DNA of 64,000 bases from Zantedeschia hybrid cultivar (Eukaryota > Streptophyta > Magnoliopsida > Alismatales > Araceae), in contig JARZZO010000005.1 in the NCBI GenBank assembly GCA_030544215.1, positions 81,435,024-81,499,023 of the forward strand. The letters are read 5' to 3'. The position numbers were made by a program, and so were the translations under genes. Shown here in pieces: positions 1 to 10,661 of this stretch (the stretch's first letter is position 1; the number at the start of each line of letters is the position of its first letter). Below the pieces are notes generated by a model. The model was not told where the DNA came from. It saw nothing but the letters and a program-made list of their open reading frames with translations, and ran no database searches.

Positions 1-3000
1 GTGAAATTCCATGTCTCATCGGTATGAGACATCTCTTGGAATTTTCCATGCCAAACCTTTTGACAATGGTTTCTATGTACATAGATTGGGTTAAAACTAG
101 CATCTTCTTTGATCTATCTCTATAGATCCGTATTCCCAATACGTAAGATGCTTCTCCCAAATTCTTCATGGAGAAGTTCTTTGACAGCCATATCTTTACT
201 GATGACATCATTCCCAATTAGTAGGATGTCGTCAACGTAAAGAACCAGAAATGTGATTGCGCTCCCACTGTTTTTCTTGTATACACAAGGCTCATCTTCA
301 TTCTTAATGAAGCCATAAGATTTGATTGCCTCATCAAATCTTATGTTCCAGTTTCGGGAAGCTTGCTTCAGTCCATAAATGGACCTCTGCAACTTGCATA
401 CTATGTCTGGAGATTCTTTGGATGTGAATCCTTCTGGTTGTGTCATATACACCTCCTCCTCAAGGTTTCCATTGAGGAAGGCAGTCTTCACATCCATCTG
501 CTATATTTCATAATCATAGTAGGCAGCAATGGCGAGAAGAATTCTGATAGAGTTAATCATAACAACGGGTGAAAATGTTTCGTCATAGTCAACACCTTGT
601 CTTTGACGATAGCCTTTCGCCATTAATCTTGCTTTATAAGTCTCAATAAGTCCATCTGCACCGATCTTTCTTTTAAAGATCCATTTGCAGCCGATAGGTA
701 CTATACCATCAGGCAAATCTACCAAGTTCCAAACTTGGTTGATGTACATGGACTGTATTTCAGAATTCATGGCTTCCCGCCATTTCCCGGCCTCTGGACT
801 TTCAATGGCCTCCTGGTAAGTCTTAGGATCATCATCCTCATTATAGAGTATCCTTGAACCATCCAAATTAATATGTCCTACATATCTTTCTGGTGGTTTA
901 GGTACTCTTTCAGACCTACGAGGTTCATATGTATCATTTTGAACAGGTTCAGAAACTGACGGTTCATCTGATGAACCATTGCTAGTTTGTGGGTCTGGAA
1001 TTTCTTCTAGAATCACTTTGCTCCCATTGTCCTTCTGGAGAATATAATCTTCTTCCAGAAAGATAGCTCTCCTGGCCACAAACACCTTTTGTTCGCCAGG
1101 ATGATAAAAGTAATATCCATAAGTTTCTTTTGGATATCCCACAAATCTGCATTTGTTAGTTCTGGATTCCAACTTATCTGCGTCATGTCTTTTAACATAA
1201 GCAGGACATCTCCAGACTTTAACATGTTTAAGGTCTAGTTTCCTTCTATTCCATATCTCATATGGAGTGGTTTCAACAGATTTGCTGGATACCTTGTTCA
1301 GGATATACATAGCCGAGCTAAGTGCATATCCCCATAAGGACATTGGTAATTTGGACATGCTCATCATGGATCGCACCATTTCCATTAATGTGCGATTTCT
1401 CCTTTCTGATACACCATTCATCTGAGGTATATAAGGAGGCGTAAGCTGAGAAAGGATACCATTATCTTTTAAGTATTTAATGAACTCTATACTCAAGTAT
1501 TCACCACCCCGATCGGATCGGATGATTTTTATACTATTTCATGTTTGTTTTTCTACTTCATTCTTAAATTCTCTGAATTTCTCAAAGGCTTCAGATTTAT
1601 ACTTCGATAAGTATATATATCCAAACCTTGAGTAATCATCAGTGAATGTAATGAAGTATGAGAAACCACCAATGGCTTGGGTTGACATAAGACCACATAC
1701 ATCTGAATGTATGAGTTCTAATATGTCTTTGGCTCGTTCTTCAGTTCCACTAAATGGAGACTTAGCCATTTTACCCATTAAACATGACTCACAGGTTGCA
1801 TATGATTCATAATCAAATTGATCTAAATATCCATCTTTATGCATCCTTTGGAGTCTGTTTTCACCAATGTATCCAAGCCTACAATGCCACAAGTAGGCTT
1901 TGTTCATTTCATACTTACTTCTTTTAAGTGAAGAATCGATGTGTAAATTATCATGAGACACATTTAATAGATACAAACTATTGGATAAAATAGCAAAAGC
2001 TATTAATTTATTTCCGAAATAAATTGAACAACTGTTGTTCCCAAAATTTAAATTGTATCCAATTCTATATAAGCATGAAATAGAAATGATGTTCCTTATT
2101 ATGCTAGGTACATAATAACATTCATCTAATAAGAATGTGTCTCCACATGGTAGCTTGAGCTTCACTATCCCCACAGCGATCGCCGCAACTCTTGTGCCGT
2201 TACCTAGCCTCAGCTCCACCTCGCCGGCCCTCAGCTTACGCCTTCTTGTCAGTACCTGCACATAATTGCAGATATGAGATACACATGCAGTATCTAATAC
2301 CCATGATGTACAATCTCTTATTGACAAGTTTACATCTATCATATAGATATCTGAAGGGTTCTGCTGCTTCACAATTTCTTGAGCCTTGTCCTTGAGGTAT
2401 TCTTTGCAATTCCTCTTCCAATGTCCTTTTTGGTGACAATAGAAGCAATCACCTTTCTCAGTACTTTTACCTTTGTCTTTCTTGGCAACCTTTGCCTTTC
2501 TATGAACCTTGTTCTTATTCTTTCGAAAAGTTTGGACTGCAAGTCTTTTTCTGTTGGTCTTACCAACCTTGAGGACTTGGGGTTTATCCTTCACAAGGTT
2601 CCCCTCAGCAGTCTTTAACATGTTCAGTAGTTCAGCTAAGGTGGCATGGATCTTGTTCATGTTAAAATTAACAATAAACTGAGCATATGACGGTAGAAGT
2701 GAAGACAACACGAGGTTTGTGTGCATCTCCTTGGGAAGTGTAATCCCAAGAGCATCCAGCCTCTCCACCCACTCAATCATCTTCAGCACGTGATTCTGTA
2801 TTGAAGTTCCCTCTGCCATCTGTGCCTTGAACATATTCTTCGATATCTCATATCGTTCGATTCTGCTCTGCTCACCAAATAGCTCCTTCAAATGGAGCAT
2901 AATGGATCTAGTATCCATCTCTTCATATTGCCTATGCAACTCATTCCTCATAGAGGCTAACATGTAGCATTGGGCCATGGTGGAATCTTCCTTCTATTTT

Positions 3001-3185
3001 TCATACACTATCATTTCCTCCTCTGGAGCATCCAATGCTGGTTCAGCAGGAGGTTCATTATCTAAGACGTAGGCAATTTGCTCAGACCTGAGGACTATCT
3101 TTAGGTTTCTGAGCCAGTCTGAGTAATTGGTGCCTGTCAAACGGTTGGCATCAAGTATGCCTCGCAACGGGTTATGGTGCGACAT
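1..3185 (-). pseudogene. copia Gag-Pol polyprotein pseudogene (Gag, protease, integrase, partial RT)
   Basis: Starting at 3185 the frame gives a Gag N-terminus (MSHHNPLRGILDANRLTG), then a zinc knuckle CFYCHQKGHWKRNC. The protease-like site reads WVLDTACVSHIC, where DTG or DSG would be expected. Next come the GAG-pre-integrase segment (LWHCRLGYIGENRL), the integrase zinc region and core (HSDVCGLM, FTDDYSRFGYIYL), and RT motifs (YKARLMAKGYRQ, DVKTAFLNGNLEEEVYM, YGLKQASRNW, LYVDDILL). In-frame stops lie at 2994-2996 (TAG), 1539-1541 (TGA) and 501-503 (TAG). Two of these, before MAQCYML and before MDVKTAF, look like TGG-to-TAG changes. Near 165-175 the frame shifts, and the remaining RT continues in another frame to position 1. 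It is not expressible as one protein. Confidence 0.92.
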
Positions 3186-5045
3186 TCTCGCCTACAGGAG
3201 ATAATCAATTGATAATTAGCATATATTCATATTAACTAAAACAAGATATGGTCTTTTATTATCTAGTCTTACTCCCACTAATTTTCGACGGGCTGTATAA
3301 CCTTCAGATATACAGAACGGGAGACGCCGACTGTCTCCTAGTGGGGATCAGAATCTCCAAGCATCACAGTATGACCTCGGGTAAACACGTAGTATCATAC
3401 CGCTATCTCAGAGCAATCATCTCATGATAATTGCAACTCCTTGCAATATCCGATCATATTTTGGCTCCCAAGTTTAATGGTCCCGGGTAAACACAGTAGA
3501 CCATTATCCCCGGTCTAAGCTTTACCATCAATACATGACAGAGTAAAGTAGAAATATAGTTCTCAGGTAAACACGTGGATTACTATATCGTTCCTCTACT
3601 CTTATCCAAAGGCATCTGATGCCATGATCAACAGTCCTCTCAACAGACAATGGCAGACCTTGGGTAAACACATAATATCTGCCATGACTGAATTAAGTTC
3701 TATTGATCATATTAATGGAGAGCCACGCGGTACATTCTCAATGACTCGCGCTGCGGCTTAGAGTTTGTAACGAAGGTTTTACTTATTTAGTTTGGTCTCA
3801 TCCTAGGTGATAGTATTATATCGAATATATTATAAATACTAATAACCTAGCAAATATTAAGCACACGCATCACATACATGTCATTAGTGTGGTCATGGAC
3901 GACACTGCGGTTTGACTTTAGCCAGACAGTCAAACGCACACACATATACAATATAACAACTTATATTATGAGTCTGCAAACCCATGGATTCAATGAACTC
4001 CTTCATTTTCATCTGGTCAGCAGTTGTGGATCATCCTCGCTCCATGCGCAGCCGCCTCGATCAAATAACATCGTAATTCTCAATTACATGATAATTTAAA
4101 CGAGGAAGCCTTATGGCGATTACATCAAGGAGGAAGGTAGAAGTACATTGGAATATGAGAGGGAGAGGTTCGCATACCTCTATTTATTAATAAACAATAA
4201 ACCACACAATCATATTCCACATCTACAATTAATGCACGTCCATGACCACCATGTGTTTTAGTTAAACAAACCACACATGAAATAGCACATCAAATGGCTA
4301 AATAAAATTTTCGAAAATAATAATATTTTCAGGTTTCATAAAACCAGGGACCAAACAAAATTTTGGAGATAGAATTTTCGAAAAATTTCATTAAGTCTAA
4401 GCATGCTGATATAAATCTAATTTAAATAAGCAATAAATCACATCATATGTGCATAAAGGTCAAATTAACAATTTTACACTATTCCATGCGAGTCATCAAA
4501 TTAAATATTTAATTCAGTCAATTAAATATAATATTCTATATTATCAAATCTAACAATTAGATTGATAATATCATTAACAACAACTTGTTAAAAACCTTTC
4601 CCTTATTTATACAATTCCCTTTTACTGGTTATTAATAAGTATAAAACATAATTTTATCAATTTCAAAATCCAATTTTAAATTTAAACAAAATTCTGTAGT
4701 TTAAAAAACCAGTAAATATGTATAATATGGAAAAACACAAACGGAATGGGCTCTGGTCAACGGGTCAAACGGCCCAGGCCCGCTCTCTAGGGCGAGCCGG
4801 GTCCGGGCCAGGCGCTCGACTGGTTCGGGCACCAAGGCCCGGACCAACGGGCCGGGTCCACCCCTCCCACCCGACGCAGCTAGGGTTTGCCTAGCTGCGC
4901 CGCAGGTGGGAAGGGGCGGCCATCCGCCGCAGGCACCCTACCCTGCAGGTGCCGGCCGGCGGGCCCCTTGCCCCGCGGGGTAAGCCCGGCGGCCAGGGGC
5001 ACCGGCGGCGGTGCCGATGACCCCTGGTTCCGGCGGTTGCCCCAC

Positions 5046-5078
<33 letters not shown>

Positions 5079-5473
5079 CGCCCTTTTTCTTGTTTTGTAA
5101 CCGATCCGTGCATCCCGAGCACACCATCTCCATGGCCGATCAACTGTGAAGTTTAGGAGGATGAAGGAGACCATCTCCTGCGGGTGAGGGCTTGCAAATC
5201 CCCTGCGATTCATAGGGTGACATCCATGGCGTCGGCAATCGATTCCCCAACCTTTGGGGTTGCCCAAAATCATGCCTATCTGAGTCCTTTCTTCGTCAGA
5301 CAAAGAACATGAACCTCACAAAAATTAAAAAAAAATCATTTTACTGCAAAAATCACAGATTGTGTTTATCTTATGAACACAATACATGCGTTATTAAATT
5401 TAATAACAAGCATGGAATATTTTATAAAATTGATAATTTGATAAATCGAAACGGCGAAAACACAGTGGAACCT
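3186..5473 (-). other. copia untranslated leader, about 2.3 kb
   Basis: This stretch lies between the primer binding site and the Gag start and holds no convincing gene. It contains phrases such as gggtaaacac repeated at about 3380, 3484, 3569 and 3662, AT-rich sequence at 4150-4730, and a GC-rich block at 4740-5040. The short open frames in the GC-rich block, on both strands, follow base composition and match no family I know. The leader is unusually long for a copia element, so an older insertion within it is possible, but I found no boundaries. Confidence 0.55.
5048..5077. repeat. 30-nt poly-C homopolymer
   Basis: An uninterrupted run of C residues sits in the GC-rich part of the copia leader, preceded by CCCCACAA and followed by gcgccc. 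Read on the element's sense strand it is poly-G. Homopolymers of this length are mutable and are often miscounted by sequencing, so the true length is uncertain. Confidence 0.85.
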
Positions 5474-5486
5474 GGCTCTGATACCA
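5474..5486 (-). promoter_or_regulatory. copia primer binding site (tRNA-iMet type)
   Basis: The minus strand reads TGGTATCAGAGCC immediately inside the LTR end. This matches the complement of the 3' end of plant initiator methionine tRNA, the usual primer for copia reverse transcription. It fixes the element's orientation and the inner LTR boundary. Confidence 0.88.
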
Positions 5487-5487
5487 C

Positions 5488-7280
5488 TGTTGGGTTCGCT
5501 GTGTTAAGATTCGACCGGAAAACGCAGCGGAATAAAATATTCGGGATTGGATCTGTCCCGTTTCGATCGAAGAAATAAAATCGGAGTAAATCGGATTTAC
5601 CTTGCGATGATTCGAATCCGCGTTCGTTTTTCGGTTTCGTCGGAGCGATGCCGCAAGTTGCGCAAATGCCCGACCTCTAGCGGTACCCACGCGGTTCTCC
5701 TCGCGATGGATCGTCCTCACTTCCTCGCTCCCTGCGGCGTTCGTAGATCCCGTCTGGCTGCGCGTAATCCGCCGCGACAGGCGGATTCTGAATCTCCCGT
5801 CGGACGGAAGGCGGAGCAGTCTGGAATCGCACGCCCAGAAAAGAGAGAGAGAGAGAGAGAAAGAACGACGGCTAGGTCAGGGTTGCTGGCCCCCGACGTA
5901 GAATCCGTTTTTTTATAATAAGCATGTTTGCGGTTTTTCATAAAAACCCAGACTTATCTGAAATCCTGTCGAGTTATCCATCGACTTGAAAACCATTTGC
6001 GTATGACCCTCTAGGCCCAAATACCAGTCCAATTAATAGCCCATTAAGTCTAGTAACCCTTTACTGACCAACTGAATTAACTAATATCCTTATATTCAAT
6101 TAATCAGATGAATTTAATGTCCCACAATAAATTCAGACGGACTGCCGATCACGTTGGATGCCAAGCAACATCGCGTGATCCTGGATGGCACTGGGGTTAT
6201 CGCAACCCTATATTGGAACCTTTCTATCATCGGTTAGCACGCAGATATAATCCTTCATCCGTACAATGTTCCCGAATCGACCTAGGGTATGGTTTACTGT
6301 TAAACTATATTCGGTCGATTCATTTGAATCAGATGCCGCTAATCTGAATCCGATAACTCCTTATCGATTACAGAGTCCGCCCTAGCCAGGGACTTCAAGC
6401 GCATCATTCCTGGAACATTCTCTCTCAAACTACCGAGAGCGGATGATCCCATATTGAACACACAATTACCTTCGAGGGCATTTCCTTGAACCCAATCACT
6501 TGACTTATTGATAACCCATGGTTAGGGATTCGTCAATCAAGGTCAAAGTTCAGAAACCTACCAACAAGATATCTTTGGCGTCTCAGGTCCAAGGATCATC
6601 CACGCAACCGTGACAAATGAATCGAGCTGGTTAACAGTGAGGTGATTACCATCCATCGATTCATAATCGGATCAGTTCAGTGAACTCATTCACCAATGTG
6701 TACCTACAGGTCCAGCATAGTGTCTCCACACAAGTGACTTATGGGATCAGTCACCCTCATCATATGAGCTGAAGTAACCTATACTAGTCTATCCGGATGT
6801 TCGATGTCCTATCTCAAACATCCTGTGACTAGGAACAATTAAGAACATGTGTTTATAAGTCTTCAGTCTCGCAATTATGATCTCATCATAATCCGAAGAC
6901 TGTTGCACATGTTCATGGACTTCATCGTGATACGATAAACACAGATCGAATTAATTACACACAATGAATTATTGTCATTTATTAATAATCTGAATAAGTA
7001 CATAGTATCGGATTGGCTTTGAGACCATCTAATACTAACATTAAGATGAGGTGGTTGGATGTAGTTAGAAAAGACATGGCATTGGTACATGTTACTTCTA
7101 ATTTGACATTAGATAGATTATGGTGGCGGACATAATTCATGTAGTCGACCCCAATTAGTTGGGATAAGGCTTTGATGATGATGATAAATAATAGACAATA
7201 AACATATATGATAACGGATAATCTACTATCGACACCTTCTGGGACCTACTGTCATGCTTGTGCATGGGCAGAATCCAACA
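5488..7280 (-). repeat. 5' LTR of the copia element
   Basis: On the plus strand the repeat begins TGTTGGGTTC and ends GAATCCAACA, near-perfect inverted termini of the TG..CA type. On the minus strand the LTR reads from 7280 down to 5488 and is followed after one base by the primer binding site. The length of about 1.79 kb includes an RTE LINE tail of about 170 bp near 7020-7185. A (GA)n run lies at 5842-5864. Open frames inside are shadows. Confidence 0.8.
7020..7185 (+). mobile_element. RTE-type LINE 3' end, 5'-truncated
   Basis: The sequence encodes a short C-terminal RTE-like tail (RWLDVVRKDMAL then SNLTLDRLWW). It then carries the characteristic plant RTE 3' terminus gaccccaattagttgggata, ending in (TGATGATGATG). 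RTE elements end in such short microsatellites rather than poly(A). Only the last part is present. The 5' boundary is approximate, and it lies within the copia LTR. Confidence 0.75.
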
Positions 7281-7356
7281 TGTTACAGTGATGTCATCAA
7301 GTGCTAGTTGGGTGCAGTTGATCTGTCGGATCCATCATCCGTGGATGACATTAGCA

Positions 7357-7918
7357 TTTTTTTTTGACAATGAAAGGTAGCTATATTATATTAAACAAGA
7401 GGGAGTATAACGAAGAAGGGGAAGCATACTAGTAATGAAGAGGCATAACATGGGAGGGGGGCCACTAGTATAGACAGCACCAAATAGTACAGTAAGAAGC
7501 ATCGACCATTGCCTAGATAGTACAAACACATTACAACTCGGTAAAAACCTAACAAAGTGGAAGAAGAAAGCCATGGGGTGCACCAATAGTCGATCAGGGA
7601 TACAAGAGCCCGTAAGGCCAAAGATCGCTCGGTGCCAGAGGAGAACCTCTACGGAAACGCCGACAAGGAACAAGCCGATAACACTGCATGAACATGGCAG
7701 TCGAATGAGGGAGGCGCTCGAAGGCGTGCATTAGCAAGAATGCATGGATTAAGCAAAGAACTCGAGCACCACAACCCGTCTCCATAATCCCAATTCAAAA
7801 TCAGCGGCTAACTAGAAAGCCTCCACAAGAAACTCCTGAACCATCTACAGTCGATCGGCTGACTAGTGCACACCTGAAAAAATGAACAACCGAAACACAC
7901 CATAACAGAAGATAATAT
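7357..7918 (-). mobile_element. L1-like LINE 3' untranslated end with poly(A)
   Basis: On the minus strand the sequence ends TAGCTACCTTTCATTGTC followed by nine A residues (plus-strand T run 7357-7365), the usual layout of a plant L1 3' UTR and tail. Pyrimidine-rich 3' UTR sequence precedes it. The gypsy element at 7919-17947 interrupts it, and the 5' continuation should lie beyond 17953. No RT domain is visible in this piece. Minus-strand open frames here do not resemble a protein family. Confidence 0.6.
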
Positions 7919-9681
7919 TGTAGACACCGATTTTGGACCACCCTTTTGGTCATAAACCCCATCCATCATTAGCCCATCATCACCAAACCCCTCATCTTAA
8001 CCATCTCAGCCCACTAATAACTAGGCCTATTAACCAAATCTTGACTCTAGCCACCTTTTCGTGGAAGGCCAACTAGGCTGCCTTCCACCACCCGTGGAAG
8101 GCCAGCCACCTTGCCTTCCACCTTTTGGCCACCTTTTTTACTTTTTACTATCCTTTCGTGGAAGGCAAGCCAGCCCGCCTTCCACCACGCTTCGAAGGCC
8201 AGTCGGTCCGCCTTCCACCATCCTTCGAAGGCCAGCCAGTCCGCCTTCCACCACCCTTCGAAGGCCAGCCGGTCCGCCTTCCACCACCCTTCGAAAGCCA
8301 GCCAGTCTGCCTTCCACCATCCTTCGAAGGCCATCCAATCCGCCTTCCACCACCCTTCGAAGGCCAGTCAGCCCGCCTTCCACCACCCTTCGAAGGCCAC
8401 CCATTTCCTTCCACCACCCTTCGAAGGCCACCCCTTGCCTTCCACCACCCTTCGAAGGCTAGCCAGTCCGCCTTCCACCGTCTTTCGAAGGCCACCCCTC
8501 GCCTTCCACCGTCTTTCGAAGGCCACCCCTCGCCTTCCACCGTCCTTCGAAGGCCACCCCTTGCCTTCCACCACCCTTCGAAGGCCACCCCTTACCTTCC
8601 ACCCCCTTCGAAGGCCAACCGGGCCGCCTTCCACCTCTCCGTGGAAGGCCAGCTACCTAGTCTTCTACAGAATTGGAAGGCAAGTTGGCTGGCCGTCCAC
8701 TCCCCTAACTACCATCTTGACCTCGTCTTCCCCACAATCTCCTCCACTCGCCACCCTCGTCCCCACTACTCCGATCACTCCCCACTCCGGTGACTGCCGC
8801 GCGCACCACCTCCGACCCTTGACCACTTCCTATTGGCTCCAGAATGATTTACGGGGATTTAGACTCCTATTTTCTCCTATTTTCCCTTCATCTATTTAAA
8901 CCCCTCATGTTCCCTCGAGCACGGGGGTTGAAAAAGAAGAAGGAGGAGTTTCTTTTCTGGAGGGAAAGCTCAGAGGAAGTTGGCAAGAGAGGAGTCGAGC
9001 GGGCAAAGAGTCAGAGAGCTGTTTCAGGAGGAACGTCACTCCAAATGGGCTTGTCTTCCTAACCCTCTCTTTACTTTTATCCTTTTTTCACTTCATTGCA
9101 TTTCCACTCTCCATCTAGTCCATAACATTTCCCTCTCTCTCTTCTTTCCACTTTCAACACATCACTTCACTTTTCACACACGAGCACCCTATCTGCATGC
9201 ATGCATCTTAGGATGACTTAGCACCTTTTACCCCCAGAGGTTCCAAACAAAAAACGGGAGGTGGGTGGCCATAACATACGGTCACCTTCCCTCCCAAACA
9301 CCCATCCGGTGCGTCTCCCTCCAATTCTTGTTAGTTCTTATATTTTTATGGATAGATTCTACATATCACAGTTCTAATCGGGTTATTTCTTTTCTTTGTT
9401 TGTCTTCTCTTTTTAGGGACTCTTACCAGTTTCTGCGCGCGGACTACCGAGCTCTCCTCCTCTGGCCGGCCGGAGGAAGAGAAGGGGAAACCACCATCTC
9501 CCGCTCCCTCAGAACGCGATCATCCTCACCATCCTGCGGAGCACAGGGACCGTAAGGTAATGCTCCTGGCGATCACACCTTAATTTCTAACCCCCATAAA
9601 ATCGCCACAGTGCTAAGACGAACGGAGAAACCCCTCGCCTGAAGCCCGCAGCCGCGGCGGGGGACGTTCCGGACGCCTACA
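7919..9681 (+). repeat. gypsy 5' LTR (1763 bp)
   Basis: It begins TGTAGACACCGATTTTGG and ends GGACGCCTACA, the ends forming TGTAG/CTACA inverted repeats. It contains a 30-33-bp tandem array (about 8185-8640), then a CT-rich and AT-rich part with a likely transcription start region around 8880-9000 (atttaaaccc). It is about 94 bp longer than the 3' LTR, which fits three extra tandem units. Confidence 0.93.
8185..8640. repeat. LTR tandem array, about 14 units of 30-33 bp (5' LTR copy)
   Basis: The unit is TTCGAAGGCCAGCCAGTCCG followed by CCTTCCACCACCC. It contains the palindrome CCTTCGAAGG and complementary GGAAGGC/GCCTTCC segments, so single strands can form serial hairpins. Related but diverged units with GTGGAAGGCC lie at both edges (8050-8160 and 8640-8680). 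The array gives long repeat-coded open frames in five or six frames, which are not genes. Confidence 0.9.
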
Positions 9682-9687
9682 GCCCTC

Positions 9688-9705
9688 TGGCGATCACGGT
9701 GGGAC
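9688..9705 (+). promoter_or_regulatory. candidate gypsy primer binding site
   Basis: TGGCGATCACGGTGGGAC begins six bases after the 5' LTR end. Its position and TGGCG start fit tRNA-primed plant gypsy elements, but I cannot name the tRNA with certainty from reading alone. Confidence 0.5.
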
Positions 9706-9751
9706 ACTCTCTTGCTCGCCGCGCATGTAAGAAAGGGTAAGAGCTCCTCCC

Positions 9752-10110
9752 GCGGACGGCCAAGCACTTGGCCGCCCAGAGTCCCGAACGGCCAAGCGCT
9801 TGGCCGCCCAGACCGGACGGCCAAGTCCCTGGCCGTCCAACGTAGACCAGACGGCCAAGTACCTGGCCGTCCAGCGGACCGGACGACCAAGTGCCTGGCC
9901 GTCCAGAGCCCAAACCGGACGGCCAAGCACCTGGCCGTCCAGAGCCCAGGGACGGCCAAGCGTCTGGCCGTCCAGAACCCAGGACGGCCAACTGCCTGGC
10001 CGTCCAGGCTCTAGGACGGCCAAGTGCCTGGCCGTCCAGAGCCCAGACCGGACGGCCAAGCACCTAGCCGTCCAGAGCCCAAGGACGGCCAACTAGCCGG
10101 CCGTCCAGGC
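9752..10110. repeat. palindromic tandem array in the gypsy leader, about 11 units of 31-36 bp
   Basis: The unit has the form GGACGGCCAAGTGCCTGGCC then GTCCAGAGCCC. GGACGGCCA and TGGCCGTCC are inverted repeats separated by about six bases, so each unit is a potential strong hairpin. It is unrelated in sequence to the LTR array but has the same length class and the same hairpin design. It lies between the primer binding site and gag, where packaging or dimerisation signals are expected. Open frames across it on both strands are repeat artefacts. Confidence 0.9.
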
Positions 10111-10661
10111 TCCGGCCTTCTAGCTGCCTAATTCTCACTGTCCATTTTTCTCATTAAATTGTTGCGTTTTCTAGTTTTTTTTTGTTTACTGTTCTCTTGT
10201 CTTTTCTTGTCTGCTGGACTGTGGGTTAATTCCAGGGTACTATCTGCAGGGGTTTTTTTAAGGAAGAGCCGGCATCACACTTCTAGTTACCTCTCCCATA
10301 GTGTTTGACTCTCCACCTGAGGATTCCTACTCGGGTGTGACTAGTCTTATTCTGTTGGGAACCTCTGTGAGTCTCCGCAAGCCAGGGATTCCCACTTGGC
10401 CGCCGAGCAGATTGTACCTGAAACCACCCCATAGGAACCCCGGGTTTGTGTGAAGGATTAATTAAGCCTTTCCATTCACAATCATCCACCTATAGGTGTC
10501 ACTGAGAGAATTATTTCGAAATTTAAGACACCTAACTAAACCTTGGTGGAACAAGTTTTGAAAAATTCCAGGGTCGTTAAGGGTTTGAACTTGATTTGTT
10601 AGAAACCAACTCTCATAATACATTGTTAACCTTTCAAGTGAAATATAAAATCTCTTAGGAT

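Larger units (their letters stand above)
1..7280 (-). mobile_element. Ty1/copia LTR retrotransposon, decayed, truncated by the window edge
   Basis: Read on the minus strand the order is 5' LTR (7280 to 5488), a tRNA-iMet-type primer binding site, a long non-coding leader, and one gag-pro-int-RT reading frame running off the left edge. The domain order with integrase before reverse transcriptase defines Ty1/copia. The RNase H end and the 3' LTR lie outside the window, so target duplication and LTR divergence cannot be measured. The polyprotein has at least three in-frame stops and a frameshift, so this copy is dead. An RTE LINE tail has inserted in its LTR. I do not assign a copia lineage. Confidence 0.9.

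Noticed and set aside
4880..5303. Overlapping open frames in the GC-rich copia leader
   Set aside because: They are driven by GC content and the poly-C run (poly-Pro or poly-Gly), and lie between the primer binding site and Gag.
8185..8640. Regular repeat and spacer layout reminiscent of a CRISPR array
   Set aside because: The units are contiguous with no unique spacers, lie in an LTR, and the genome is eukaryotic.
8047..8899. Long open frames on both strands coding repeats such as AFEGWWKAD and PPSTTLRRP
   Set aside because: They arise because the repeat units (30-33 bp) have no stops in most frames. The same frames appear in the other LTR at 16374-16975, so they are tandem-repeat artefacts.
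9573..10096. Open frames with repeated WPSRT or GRPGTW on both strands
   Set aside because: They come from the palindromic leader array of the gypsy element. There is no protein family match and no conserved start.
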